A stretch of 64,000 bases of DNA from Saccopteryx bilineata (GCF_036850765.1 NC_089496.1:52831613-52895612), one strand, 5' to 3'; positions 11,510 to 22,484 are shown, counted from the stretch's first letter. Numbers and translations are program-made. The notes: generated by a model from the sequence alone, not told the origin.

Positions 11510-11705
11510 GCGCCGGAGCCGGGTCACCGGAGCGGCCTCGGGTTCTTCCTCTGTGAAGTGGGAGTCACACCGGTAGATATTTCTGGGGAATATTTACTGA
11601 TTTCTGGGGAATATCTACGGGTGTGGGAAGCACTCAGTGCTGCGCCGCCCCCAGAGTAGCCACCCCGTGGTGATACTCGCCCTGCTAACTATTGTTGTTC
11701 GTAAT
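11510..11705 (-). repeat. Diverged MIR SINE
   Basis: In reverse orientation the MIR motifs TTCCTCTGTGAAGTGGGAGT and GGAAGCACTCAGTGCTGCGC are recognisable. Inside it a 21-22 bp segment (ATTTCTGGGGAATAT) is tandemly duplicated at about 11578-11620. Confidence 0.55.
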
Positions 11706-11894
11706 AAGATTGATGAAACTGCTACGTTTTATCTAATGGCTTTCTGGCTAATCCCAAATCAACAGACCAAAACTCTGTGGCTCCTCCCACCGGACTGGCA
11801 GTCAAAGCCCCACCTCAAAGTAAACAAAGGCAAAATCAGCAGCTGCTGTTGATGGGCCCAGGACCACCCACCGTGCGCTGCGCCTGGGTTGCTG

Positions 11895-12040
11895 CGTGGG
11901 CATCCATTCCTTCCGCGGGCTAGCAGGTGGCTACTCCTGTCATCCCCGTTTTCTCCGTGGTAAACTAGGATTTAGGAAAGTTAAGGACCCTGATCACAGT
12001 GACCCCACCAGGATGGGGCAGAACCAGGAAAAATGGTTCA
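11895..12040 (+). repeat. Diverged MIR SINE fragment
   Basis: A CATCCCCGTTTTCTCCGTGG-like motif followed by GAAAGTTAAGGACC and a downstream decayed CACAGTGACC segment fits the MIR 3' half. Weak and old. Confidence 0.45.
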
Positions 12041-12088
12041 TGTCAACTAATGAGATGCAAAACTGTCAATAAAAACTTGTTTGATTTT

Positions 12089-12460
12089 TTTTTTTTTTTT
12101 GTATTTTTCCGAAGCTGGAAACGGGAGAGACAGTCAGACAGACTCCCGCATGCGCCCAACCGGGATCCATCCGGTACGCCCACCAGGGGGCGATGCTCTG
12201 CCCCTCCGGGGCATAGCTCTGCCGCAACCAGAGCCACTCTAGCGCCTGGGGCAGAGGCCAAGGAGCCATCCCCAGCGCCCGGGCCATCTTTGCTCCAATG
12301 GAGCCTCGCTGCGGAAGGGGAAGAGAGAGACAGAGAGGAAGGAGAGGGGGAGGGGTGGAGAAGTAGATGGGCGCTTCTCCTGTGTGGCCCGGCCGGGAAT
12401 CGAACCGGGACCCCTTGCACGCCAGGCCGACGCTCTACCACTGAGCCAACCGGCCAGGGC
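12089..12460 (-). mobile_element. Rhin-1-like tRNA-derived SINE
   Basis: Full length in minus orientation, with head TGGCCGGTTGGCTCAGTGGT, intact B box and T run as its tail. The 17-bp target-site duplication AAAACTTGTTTGATTTT is perfect (12072-12088 and 12461-12477), so the insertion is young. Confidence 0.96.
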
Positions 12461-12479
12461 AAAACTTGTTTGATTTTGG

Positions 12480-13025
12480 AGCTGATTATTTAATATGCTA
12501 TGTGGCCCACAGATTTCACTAAAGACTACTCAGTTAACTGAAATTAAAGCAAGGCAATTTTTAGGAAGAAGCGTTACTTCTTTCGTCGGGTCTCATGCGG
12601 TTTGAGAATATATTGAACATTAGGGAGTAAATGAGACACGCTGCCCTTTAATTCAAGTGAAATATTTTTCATGTTACAGCACATACAAAACCAAACAGTA
12701 ATTAAACACATCTCACAACTGATGGGTTCTCTATTTCATGGGTGTGAACAGAAGAGGATAGCAATTTAAAAGAATTTAAAGCGTAATATCCAATCAGGTG
12801 AACTCATCTGAACAGACTTTTTTTTTTAACTTCATGCTTTTTTTTTTTTTTTTTTACTACTCTTCATTTCAGGTCCCTAAAATGAGGATTTTCTATCAGA
12901 ATAAAAGAATTATAAGTATATGTAAAACTGCTATATTAGCTGTAAAAGGCCGTAAAAGTTAGTACTTATGTTTAATCTAAATTAAATATCTTATTGTATT
13001 TTAATAGAAAGAGTAACAATGGAAA
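12480..13025. other. Unique AT-rich sequence
   Basis: Poly-T runs at about 12818-12828 and 12838-12855. Nothing else recognised. Confidence 0.45.
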
Positions 13026-13170
13026 TATACTGCTCACACAAATGAGGGGATACTTCAAAATGAATGTGAAGCGATAAAAGATCCCCTCATCTTTGTGAGC
13101 AGAATTAGGGGATATTTTTAAATGAATATGAAGCGATCAGATAGTCCCTCATTTTTGAGAGCAGTGTATA
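13026..13170. mobile_element. Dimeric palindromic mariner-type MITE
   Basis: Ends are TATACTGCTCACA at the left and GAGAGCAGTGTATA at the right, inverted copies of each other. In the middle (about 13079-13109) a further inverted copy, ATCCCCTCATCTTTGTGAGCAG, occurs, followed at once by AATTAGGGGATATTT. Both halves share TGAATRTGAAGCGAT. This is two roughly 75-80 bp palindromic units fused with one junction. TA at each outer end suits Tc1/mariner target choice. Confidence 0.8.
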
Positions 13171-13895
13171 CATATCAAGCTGCCCCCGTGTGTGCGGTGA
13201 TGGACACAGAGAAGGTGCTCAAAAGTGCTGAGTCAAGAAATGTAGACGCTCAGAGATCCTTGCGGACCGCAGCGCTGGGTCCAGCATTCAGAGAGGAGGC
13301 GGGCAGTGACCGCCTCTGTCCATCATCACGACGATGAACTCCTCCTGCAGCCTCTGTAGTTTCGGGGGAACAGAACAGAGTTGGGGTGCTGGCAAAGACG
13401 CGCTGTGTGCACCGGGCCTGACTCCTGCACACACACTCGTCTTCTGTGTCCATCGCTTTCTGTGCCCCTTCCTCGCCCCCCCGCCCCCCCCCCCCAGAGT
13501 GCATACGGCACATCCGGCAGCACGGCCATGGAAGAGTAATGGGAAAAAATAATACCTTGCAGTCATTAGGTGAAGAATTCTTGACATGCCCACAGATTGT
13601 TTATGTCATGAGGAAGAGATCGAGAAATCTCCGGTGTCGCCGGAACGAGACCGATAAAAGAGTCACCACTAATGGCATGTCGCTTATTCCACATTCTGTT
13701 GTTACTAAGCATCTACTCTGTTGCAGGTACCCAAGTCGGAGCTGGATGCAAATGTAGCCCCTTCGAGGAGGTTTTAGACTAGTTAGGGATGCGCGCAATC
13801 GCCCATGGCTAAGGATAGAGGATGGATCTGCCGGGAATGCGGGCCTTATACACAGGAGCCGCAGCAATATACAAGAGGGGCGTTCAGAAGAGCTC
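13171..13895. other. Unique sequence
   Basis: A C run lies at about 13479-13496. No gene supported. Confidence 0.45.
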
Positions 13896-14085
13896 CCTGT
13901 GCAGGTGATGGCAAGGCTGGTCCTTCCCGGGGCCGGGCGCTGTCCTGGGGGCCCGTGTGATGGGGACGGTCAGGGGCCTGGAAAGCACCAAGGATTCAGT
14001 GACCTGGTAGCAGGTGGGGAAGAGGCCAGAAGAGGCCTGCCAGCCGGGGACAGATCACAAAAGGTCTTAGGAGCTATGCAAATGT
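13896..14085 (-). repeat. Possible L2 LINE 3' fragment
   Basis: The plus strand carries a segment like GACAGATCACAAAAGGTCTT followed by AGGAGC, which resembles the reverse complement of the L2 3' region. Divergence is high and the call is tentative. Confidence 0.35.
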
Positions 14086-14189
14086 ATCTAAAACCTTTAC
14101 AAATGTTTGTATTTGAGGAGTCAACTTGAATCAATCCTATGGAAAGAATCGGAGGGTGGTGATATAGATATATATATTTCTAAACAAAT

Positions 14190-15010
14190 TTCTATGTAAA
14201 GGTGTTTGTTGTAAAAAAATAATTTTTAATAATATACTATGACCTAATAATTAAAATCAGCTTGTATATCCAAAAACAGGGAAATAGTTAAGTGAATTAT
14301 AATACCCCATCCAATGAAACATGATGCAACTACTAAAAATTACATTTTCAAAACCTAGGTTATGACATGAAAAATAATGTCCATTATATAATATTAAGTG
14401 GGTAAAGCAACTTAGGAGTTTATACCTGTGTGTGCGCGCACACATACACACACACACTCTCACCTACGTTATGCAGGTAAAAGCCTAAAAGGAAGCCCAC
14501 TCAAATTTTAGTCTTGCTGGGAGTCATATTAGTGATGATTTTTACCATTCTTTATAGTTTTCTGTTTGTTTGTTTTTTCAAATTTCCCAGCACAAATATG
14601 TGTTACATGTACACGCTCGGAACCGAATGTTGTTGAAAAATCAATCTTATGAATGCTATTTTTGTTTTGTTTTGTTTTGTTTTTTACAGAGACAGAGAGT
14701 CAGAGAGAGGGATAGACAGACAGGAACGGAGAGAGATGAGAAGCATCAATCATCAGTTTTTCGTTACGACACCTTAGTTGTTCATTGATTGCTTTCTCAT
14801 ATGTGCCTTGACCGCGGGCCTTTAGCAGACCGAATAACCCCTTGCTCAAGCCAGTGACCTTGGGTCCGAGCTGGTGAGCTTTGCTCAAATCAGATGAGCC
14901 TGCGCTCAAGCCGGCGACCTTGAGGTCTCGAACCTGGGTCCTCGGCATCCTAGTCCAGTGCTCTATCCACTGTACCACCGCCTGGTCAGGCTATGAATGC
15001 TATTTTTGAC
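14190..15010 (+). repeat. L1 3' end, interrupted by a SINE
   Basis: L1 3'-UTR-like order is seen: CCAAAAACAGGGAAATAGTT, AATACCCCATCCAATGAAAC, ATATAATATTAAGTGGGTAA, a CA-rich stretch near 14430-14457, then a weak match to the terminal segment. It is an old mammalian L1 (L1M-type) ending near 14664, and a younger SINE lies at 14665-14991 with the target duplication on its right. Confidence 0.65.
14665..14991 (-). mobile_element. VES-like tRNA-derived SINE
   Basis: Minus orientation, head CCTGACCAGGCGGTGGTACA, A box and B box regions, GACCTTGG body repeats and a TTTTG-patterned tail. A perfect 17-bp target-site duplication TATGAATGCTATTTTTG lies at 14648-14664 and 14992-15008. Confidence 0.96.
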
Positions 15011-16570
15011 AGAGAAAGAGAAGTAGATAGGTCTGCAAAGTGAACAGATATTAAGAAGGGAACTATGGGTATATAGTGCTAGGCAGTGCAGGGGCATCTT
15101 GTCCCTGGGTCATTCGGAGAGACAGTTTTACTTCATGTGGGAGGAAGCAGCCACATTATAATTGAGTTAGTAATCACTCACGTTCTAGTAACAAGGCATT
15201 ATCAAATAATGCATTGGAATCAGATATGCAAAAGTAAGTCACATCTGTATTCCTCAGAGGCAACGTTCAGTGCTAAGTAAATGTTAAACTTAGGTACGCC
15301 ATGTACTGACACGGTTACATTAAACAACTGCCACTTACGTTCAACCTCAGACCGGAGCAAACCCTCTGCAGCTGACGCCGCTCCCAGAAAGTACTGGTTT
15401 CACTTCGAAAAGCTGCCAAGACCAAACTAGAGCAGTATAAATATATCACTGGTATAAAACTTTCCAAGAGATACACACCACAAGGATTACCTGGTTTAAG
15501 TTTCCAAGTGCAAATTCAATCTGAAATGATATTGCCAAAGATCTCTGCGGTCTAAAGGATTAAAAAAGAAAATCTACAAAGAGAGTATCAAGTTGGAGCC
15601 TCTCCTCACTGATGTGAGCCTTCAGAAACACATCAATACACGCAGTACGTAAGAACCAGCTGTAAGATTTTTTTTTGTCGATACAAAGCAAGGTCACTGC
15701 ATTAGAGGAAGAGTCGGGACTGTTTATTCCACTTCATAAAGGGATTGTTCAAGGGCAAATTCTAACAGACTGATTCTCTGCAGCACTGAAACCCCTGAAA
15801 AAAATTTTTAAAAATGAGGCAACTTTGGGAAAACTCAGAAAATATATAAGGATACTTTGGGATTATGTTACAAATAGAAACAAAGGGCATATTTTAAATT
15901 ATACGTATGTATATATTTATATATTACATTTATCTTTATATATATATATATTTTTTAAACTAAATGTCCTTCCTGTTTTGCAGTGAGAGATAAAGGAACG
16001 TAAAAGCCAAGAATAATAAATCAATAGCAATTAAGGAGATTCACTCTGGGAAATGTAAGGTAGCAAATAACAAAAAAAAACTTGCAACAATTAAATGCTG
16101 GCCAGATTTTAATCTGACTTGATAAGGGCCTGACACCATGCTAACTGCTTCCTAAATCCTGTGCTTTCTCTCTGCGTTCACACACACAGACACGCACAGC
16201 ATATACATAACGGGGGGTAGCATCAGGCTGGGGTGCGGCCACGTCGGCACTGACCTCACGCCCCGCACTGAAGGGGCGCACAACACGAAGCCCCCTCATT
16301 AATCAAGATCAATCATATTTTCATGAGATAGTTCAAAAAGAAAACTAATGTAAAAACACGATAGAAACATCATAATAATTTTAATACAAATTAGGCTCTG
16401 TCAGAAAACATGTCACAACCACTCCTTAGTTCGAGTGGAAATGATTTTTAAAAATTTCACGTTGAGAAGTATGTTTAGATACAAGCTTCCGGCTCTAGAA
16501 TAAATCAATCACAGGGATGTATGTGCAGCCTGGCAGCTCTAGTTCATGCTAAGGTACCGCCTCTTTGAAA
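15011..16570. other. Unique AT-rich sequence
   Basis: No gene or repeat recognised except an AT microsatellite-like stretch at about 15898-15958. Confidence 0.5.
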
Positions 16571-16574
16571 GCTG

Positions 16575-16775
16575 GTAAGAAAACAGATCTTACAAGCTCT
16601 CATCACAAGACAAAAAATAAATAAACTTTGTACTTCTGTGTGGGGATCGATGTGAACTGCACGCTGTGGTGATCGTTTTGCAAAATAACAAAGATTGGAT
16701 CGTTATGTTGTGCAGCTGAAACGAATATGATGTTGTATGCCAATTATACCTTCGTCTAAAAAAGAAAAAGATGTT
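16575..16775 (+). repeat. L1 3' terminal fragment
   Basis: Matches the end of mammalian L1 (L1MA type): TCATCACAAGACAAAAAATA, GTGGTGATCGTTTTGCAAAA, CGTTATGTTGTGCAGCTGAA, ATGTTGTATGCCAATTATAC and an A-rich tail. Confidence 0.85.
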
Positions 16776-16793
16776 TTGTGGTTGCTGTGTGAC

Positions 16794-16819
16794 GTGTGTG
16801 TGTGTGTGTGTGTGTGTGT
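16794..16819. repeat. (TG)n microsatellite
   Basis: About 13 uninterrupted GT repeats immediately downstream of the L1 tail. Confidence 0.95.
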
Positions 16820-17139
16820 ACCTATGCCGTCAGAGTCTGCACCCCGCTTCCTGGCGCTGACCTGAGTGACCGAAACGGCTGCCACAGCAGAGGGGAGGAC
16901 AGGTGCCCGGAGTGGGTTCCAGGTCTATCTGGAGGAGTTCGTCTATGTCAGAAAATAGATATATTCTGAAGCCAAGATGGCGAAGTAAAAACATCATTTA
17001 AATTCAGAAGTAGGTAAATGGTTAAAATACACTTATTTTTTGCAAGCAAAAATTTCTTTCGACAGTCACAGAGGTGGAAGAAGTGAACCAGCTGGTGTGG
17101 GCTAAGGAAACGAGTCACAGAAGTCGGAGGAAGGGCCCT

Positions 17140-17285
17140 GGGAGCAGGGGGGGAGGGGATAGGCAGCAGACGGAAGGGGGGCAGGGGGCAGAGGGGAGGG
17201 GCAGGGACAGGGCAGGGGGCAGGAGGGAGGGGACAGGGGGCAGGGGCAGTGGTCAGGGGGCAGGGCGAAGGGCCAGGGGGCGGCG
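17140..17285. repeat. G-rich purine tract, degenerate GGGGCAG repeat
   Basis: Irregular GGGGGCAG, GGGAGGGG and GGGCAGGG units follow each other for about 145 bp. The plus strand has many runs of three or more G separated by short loops, the pattern required for G-quadruplex folding. Confidence 0.85.
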
Positions 17286-17784
17286 CATGCGTGTTCCACA
17301 CAGAACCGCCAGAAAACGTTGTGACATAATAGGAAAAAATGCTTTTACAATGAAAAAAGGTAAGCCCTTTTTTTCTCTTTTAATAGAATGTATTTTTAGT
17401 TACTTACAATCTTTACGAGATTCTCGCCTGATCACATCAGGACGAAACCCTACCCAGGGTATTTCCACCGTGTCCCCCACTAGGAGACGGAAAGCCAAGC
17501 ACAGATCTTCAGGAAGAAGCCATTATGGGAAAATAACACTGGTATTTGCAGAGCAAACCTCATTATAATGAGGAATGGTGGGTGGAAACAGGAAATTAAA
17601 AAAAAAATTCTTGTGATTCCCTTTTAGCAACATGTACTTAATATCTGGTTTACAGCCTTCTTTTTAATAATCCAGACAGGGCAACTTGTTTCCCCAAGCC
17701 TTTTCCAAACAATCTTTTTGATTCGAGCAACTCTATGATGTCGTGAGGAAGTTAGAGGAAACAGTCACAAGAAAGAGAATCAGG

Positions 17785-17878
17785 TGATGTACTAGAGAAT
17801 TATATACTTGAAACCCACATGATTTTGTTCATCTATGTCACCCTGATACATTATATTTAAAAAAAATAATAATAAATG
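17785..17878 (+). repeat. L1 3' terminal fragment
   Basis: GTGATGTACTAGAGAATTAT, TTTTGTTCATCTATGTCACC and TACATTATATTT plus an A-rich tail fit an L1 3' end. Confidence 0.65.
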
Positions 17879-18584
17879 CAGGAGCTCTGAGAACCAGCCA
17901 TGGTTCCGGGACAGTCTCTGGAACACAGACCTGGACCCGAGCTCCACCTGTAAGGTCATCAGTGGCACCACGGTCAGGATAGGCGCCCTCAGAGCTGCGA
18001 CACAGCAGATTACCAGCCAGGGAACTCTGGCACTCAGTGAACTACAGGCTAGTTTGTTTGAACCTGTGCCATATTCTACTTAAGTCTAATATTCTAGAAG
18101 AAGATGCTCATTTTCCAAATTAATAATTTAGTGATCACATGTAACATTAAAGTATTTCCCACTCATTTATATGAAATGCTTTAACAGTTTAAAAAGTACA
18201 TTAAAACGATTTTAAATAAATGACTAGAGGGATATGGCTTTAGGAGATTATGTGTATCCAAAAGAAATTTTTGATTAACTTCTGAGTGGCTCTATTCTAC
18301 CCTGTTCTCACCAGAGAAAGTCTCGTCCCTTTGCCGGGAGAAGACTATTGAAACTACTGCCTCCTAAGTGTCACCTCACGTTTCCTCGGTCAGTATCTCT
18401 CAGGCTCCAGAGCTAACCCTGGGCAACTCCATTTTTCAGACACACTGTGGCGATGCTCGTATGTCTGAGTTTGAGGATCACTGCCAAGTAGAAACTTTTA
18501 ATTCTGATTTTTAAAAATAGGTTTGATGTAGCCCATGGGGCAAATTTTGAGGTACAGCACTGCAGAAGTGTCCATCCACAAAGC
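17879..18584. other. Unique sequence
   Basis: No gene or repeat recognised. Confidence 0.45.
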
Positions 18585-18592
18585 ATTTATAG

Positions 18593-18906
18593 CAGGGGTC
18601 GGGAACCTATGGCTTGCAAGCCAGATGTGGCTCTTCTGATGGCTGCATCTGGCTCGCAGACAAATCTTTAATAAAAAAAAATGTTAAAAATATAAAACAT
18701 TCTCATGTATACAATCCATTCATTTCCTACCACTCACGTTCATGGTTGTGGGTGGCTGGAGCCAATCACAGCTGTCCTCCGGGACAACACCAAATTTTTA
18801 TTGGATAATACGTACGTACATGGGTTGTTGTATGGCTCTCACAGAATTACATTTTAAAATATGTGGCGTTCATAGCTCTCTCAGCCAAAAAGATTCCCGA
18901 CCCCTG
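18593..18906. mobile_element. Non-autonomous hAT transposon, 314 bp
   Basis: Terminal inverted repeats CAGGGGTCGGGAACC at the left and GATTCCCGACCCCTG at the right, with a perfect 8-bp target duplication ATTTATAG at 18585-18592 and 18907-18914. The 8-bp duplication and CAGGGG ends are diagnostic of hAT. It has no coding capacity and must have used a transposase in trans. Confidence 0.95.
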
Positions 18907-18914
18907 ATTTATAG

Positions 18915-20511
18915 GATATAAGGTCTCCTGTGGTTCGGCTGAACTGAGGTTGATTGATGGTAACGACACAGCTTGCTTAGGGCTCATGACTGGCCATTCC
19001 TGCAGGAAAAGAACCTAAAAAGTGCGTTAGGATGCCTGTCTTTGTCTTAGAACGTCTAAGTCAAGAGGTGGTGTTCTGTGGGGTGTTTTGAGTGTGTCAA
19101 TGTCCTCCATCATGAAAGCTCATTATGACTAACTTCTTCCCTACCTATAGATACGTATGTATACAGCTAAATGGTTTTACTTATTTTTTTTTTAAATCTT
19201 AGTTTCAATCCTGTTAAACAAGGGACACTATTGTTAATGTTGTTGCTACTATATATTTTTTATTGGTGTTATTTTATCCTTTATTGTTTTTAAAAATATA
19301 TCTTTTCAATTACAGTCGATAACCATATTATACCTGTTCTAGTTCTTTACACAAAATCTGGTACATAGACTAAAAACTCCATGAGAGGTACTTCTGTGAC
19401 ACGGAAATCCTCCTATCTAGCCTTTTTCTGGTCTTCCCTCTACGCTTACACATCCCCATCAAATAACATCTCTCTTTCTGAAGCCTGTCCTTAATAATGG
19501 GGCCCAAAGGTAAAAAGATGTCAACATTCAATTCCTAGCACCCAAGAAGACAAGCAATGTAATGGTTTTCCATTTCCTTTTTATATATATTTCTTTTTAA
19601 AATAATCATAGTCCATCTAATAAGTAAATGTTGTTGTTACTCGATGATAAGGGTTAGCTCTATGGTCTTTGTTGAGAAAGCCCAAATTTATTAACCTGTA
19701 GGTCTAGAGTCAGGTGTTCTGTCTCTGAGCTGCATTTCTGTAGAAATCTGTCAGCTTTCCTTGGCCGCTATCTCTACCGAAAGGCCTGTCCTTTCTGGAC
19801 TGAGTGTCCTCTCTTCTCTTCTTTCTGCCTTGGCACGGGCACAGAAATAGTTTACAGAAAAGTGAAAAGTTACTTGGGAGGCGGGGTCTAGTGACATTAA
19901 TTTGCATTTTGAAGTTCAGAAAATCATACTTAGGATTTTTTCAAAAGTGTAAACATCTGCTTACTGCTTAGTATAAAGCTAATAATATTCAGGCCCATAA
20001 AATAATATGTTATAAAAACTAATATGCAAAAGGAAATTTGCATGGTACCGTAACATATTTGCAATAAGAGCCTTTTGCTGGTAATTGGAATATTCAGCTT
20101 CACTCCGCTGTTTAATCAGCCACAAAACTGTTTATTGCCCAATATATTCCCCCAACAAGAACATTATCTTTCTAATGTGTCCCTCAGAAAGCTGGGGAAA
20201 ACCGTGGTGACAGCCATGATGCTCTTTTCAACGGCAGAACCAAACTGTAAGCTAATCACCACGCTCTGACCATGGATTCTAAATTTAGTACATATTTGAG
20301 TCTAAAGGGGGTCGTACTTGATGAACAGTTACAATAGATATGGGGTTAAGACATAATAATCCCAACATTAATTATGTGCCTAAAAGACTAATTTAAATAA
20401 ATATGGTTGATACTCAGTGTAGACAACTAATTAAAAAAAAAAATTATTATACTTTTTGCTCATTCGTGGGACTAAATATGGTGTCCTTGTGTTTGCTCAT
20501 TTAGATATCTG
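18915..20511. other. Unique AT-rich sequence
   Basis: No gene recognised. Short poly-T at 19181-19192 and AT-rich DNA around 19240-19310. Confidence 0.45.
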
Positions 20512-20513
20512 TA

Positions 20514-20755
20514 CAGTGGTACCTTGAGATATGAATTTAATTCGTTCTTTAACCGAGCTCTTAAGTCAGTCAACTCGTATATCAAACTGCTGATACTGGA
20601 CCCGTACGTCAATGTGCCAAATAGCGGCAGCTTCCCGAATCACGACTCATATCTCGGGATTTTGCTCGGATCTCAAACAAAAATACGGACCGAGTTGTAG
20701 CTCGTATCTTAAAAAAATTTGTATGTAGGTTTGTTCGTAGCTCAAGGTACCACTG
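20514..20755. mobile_element. Tc1/mariner-superfamily MITE, 242 bp
   Basis: Ends CAGTGGTACCTTGAG and CTCAAGGTACCACTG are perfect 15-bp inverted repeats flanked by TA on each side (20512-20513, 20756-20757). The repeat continues imperfectly inward (ATATGAATTTAATTC against AGCTACGAACAAACC). A pogo/Tigger-type or other TA-targeting family fits; the exact family was not recognised. Confidence 0.88.
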
Positions 20756-20833
20756 TATTTAAATTTCTTTTTAAACCTTTTAAATAAATTTAACAATTAA
20801 AACTACTAATTTTTATTTAAAATAGTAATTTTT

Positions 20834-21034
20834 GGCCCTATCTGGGTGGCTCAGTGGATGGAGCGTCATCCTGGTCTACGGAGGTCGGAGGTCATGGAGT
20901 TGATCACTGGTCAGGGCGCATACGAGAAGCAACCAGTGAATGCACAGCTAAATGGAACAATGAGTTGATGCTTCTTTCTCTGTCTTTCCCCTAATCTCAA
21001 ACCAATGGAAAAAATAAAAATAAAATAAAATAAA
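20834..21034 (+). mobile_element. VES-like tRNA-derived SINE
   Basis: Starts GGCCCTATCTGGGTGGCTCA, includes an A box (TGGCTCAGTGGATGGAGCG), a decayed B box, the CAACCAGTGAATGCACAGCT motif, a TC-rich segment and an (AAAAT)n tail. A diverged duplication (AGTAATTTTT against AGCAACTTTTT) may mark its insertion. Confidence 0.85.
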
Positions 21035-21246
21035 AAGCAACTTTTTCAGCCTGACTAGGCGGTGCTGCAGTAGATAGAGCATGGGACTGGGATGTGGAAG
21101 ATCCAGGTTCGAGACCCCAAGGTTGCCAGCTTCAAGGCTCACCAGCCTGGAACCAAGGTCGCTGGCTTGAGCAAGGGGTTACTTGGTCTGCTGTAGCCCC
21201 CTGGTCAAGGCACATATGAATGAGCAGTCAATGAACAACTAAGAAG

Positions 21247-21630
21247 AATTTTTTCTGAAGCTGAAAACGGGGAGAGACAGTCAGACAGACTCCCGCATGC
21301 ACCCGACCGGGATCCACCAGGCATGCCCACCAGGAGCGATGTTCTGCCCACCAGGGGGCGATACTCTGCCCCTCCGGGGCATCAATCTGCCGTGACCAGA
21401 GCCACTCTAGCGCCTGGGGCAGAGGCCAAGGAGCCATCCCCAGCGCCCGGGGCCATCTTTGCTCCAATGGAGCCTTGGCTGCGGGAGGGGAAGAGAGAGA
21501 CAGAGAGGAAGGAGGGGGGGGGCGTGGAGAAGCAAATGGGTGCTTCTCCTATGTGCCCTGGCCGAGAATCAAACCCGGGTCCCCCCCACACGCCAGGCCG
21601 ACGCTCTACCGCTGAGCCAACCGGCCAGGA
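21247..21630 (-). mobile_element. Rhin-1-like SINE nested in a VES-like SINE
   Basis: Minus orientation, beginning at the TGGCCGGTTGGCTCAGCGGT head near 21630 and ending with a short T run of about six bases at 21249-21254. It contains two copies of the GGGCGATRCTCTGCCC motif. No clean target duplication could be read. It must be younger than its host. Confidence 0.92.
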
Positions 21631-21705
21631 CCAAATTGATCTTCTCATCTCTCTCTCTCATGTCTGTCTGTCCCTATCTGTCTTTCTCTCTGTCCCTCTG
21701 TCTGT

Positions 21706-21707
21706 AT

Positions 21708-21738
<31 letters not shown>

Positions 21739-21740
21739 AC
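21706..21740. repeat. (CA)n microsatellite in SINE tail
   Basis: CACACA run with one ACATAC interruption, grown from the SINE tail. Confidence 0.9.
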
Positions 21741-21956
21741 AAGCAACTTTTTCACAATCATTAGGAAAAATTAGCTTCCTTTAGTACCTTCTGGACAAAA
21801 ATAGATTTCCATCTAATGCTCTACTCCACCAGCCTGGCACTGACATGTCCCTCCTGACCACCCTACTCCCTGCCAGTTACACCGTTCTGTAACTGTTCTC
21901 GTTCGAGCATGCCAGCTGGGTCCTGCCGGCACGCTGACGAAAAGAACCTCGTTGGC

Positions 21957-22342
21957 GTAGAGCGTCGGCCTAGCGTGCGGAGGACCCGGGTTCGATTCCC
22001 GGCCAGGGCACACAGGAGAAGCGCCCATTTGCTTCTCCACCCCTCCGCCGCGCTTTCCTCTCTGTCTCTCTCTTCCCCTCCCGCAGCCAAGGCTCCATTG
22101 GAGCAAAGATGGCCCGGGCGCTGGGGATGGCTCTGTGGCCTCTGCCCCAGGCGCTAAAGTGGCTCTGGTCGCAACATGGCGACGCCCAGGATGGGCAGAG
22201 CATCGCCCCCTGGTGGGCAGAGCGTCGCCCCTGGTGGGCGTGCCGGGTGGATCCCGGTCGGGCGCATGCAGGAGTCTGTCTGACTGTCTCTCCCTGTTTC
22301 CAGCTTCAGAAAAATGAAAAGAAAAAAAAAAAAAAAAAAAAA
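21957..22342 (+). mobile_element. 5'-truncated Rhin-1-like SINE with long A tail
   Basis: It starts inside the A box at GTAGAGCGTCGGCCTAGCGT, so the first ~25 bases of the tRNA head are missing. The B box GGTTCGATTCC and the whole body are intact and an A run of over 20 bases ends it. The target duplication AAAAGAACCTCGTTGGC is a perfect 17 bp (21940-21956 and 22343-22359). Perfect duplication and long pure tail indicate a recent insertion. Confidence 0.96.
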
Positions 22343-22484
22343 AAAAGAACCTCGTTGGCAAGGTGACACTTGTGTAGCTTCCCGGAGGGGTGAGGGGAGG
22401 CCACGTGGCTACCTGGAGGAAGAGGTTTAGCACGGGCCAGTGGAAACAGCCAGTCTTCAACAGTAGCAGTTGGCCACATGAAAT

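Larger units (their letters stand above)
21049..21740 (+). mobile_element. VES-like SINE interrupted by another SINE
   Basis: Head GCCTGACTAGGCGGTGCTGC (about 21046-21065), A box (GTAGATAGAGC), B box (GGTTCGAGACC) and GTGACC-like body lie at 21049-21246. The 3' half with CT-rich and CA-rich tail resumes at 21631-21740. The target duplication AAGCAACTTTTTCA is perfect at 21035-21048 and 21741-21754. A Rhin-1-like element sits between the two halves. Confidence 0.93.

Noticed and set aside
17074..17568. 164-codon frame
   Set aside because: It is built from the G-rich repeat and flanks; low-complexity RGG-like peptide without a conserved domain.
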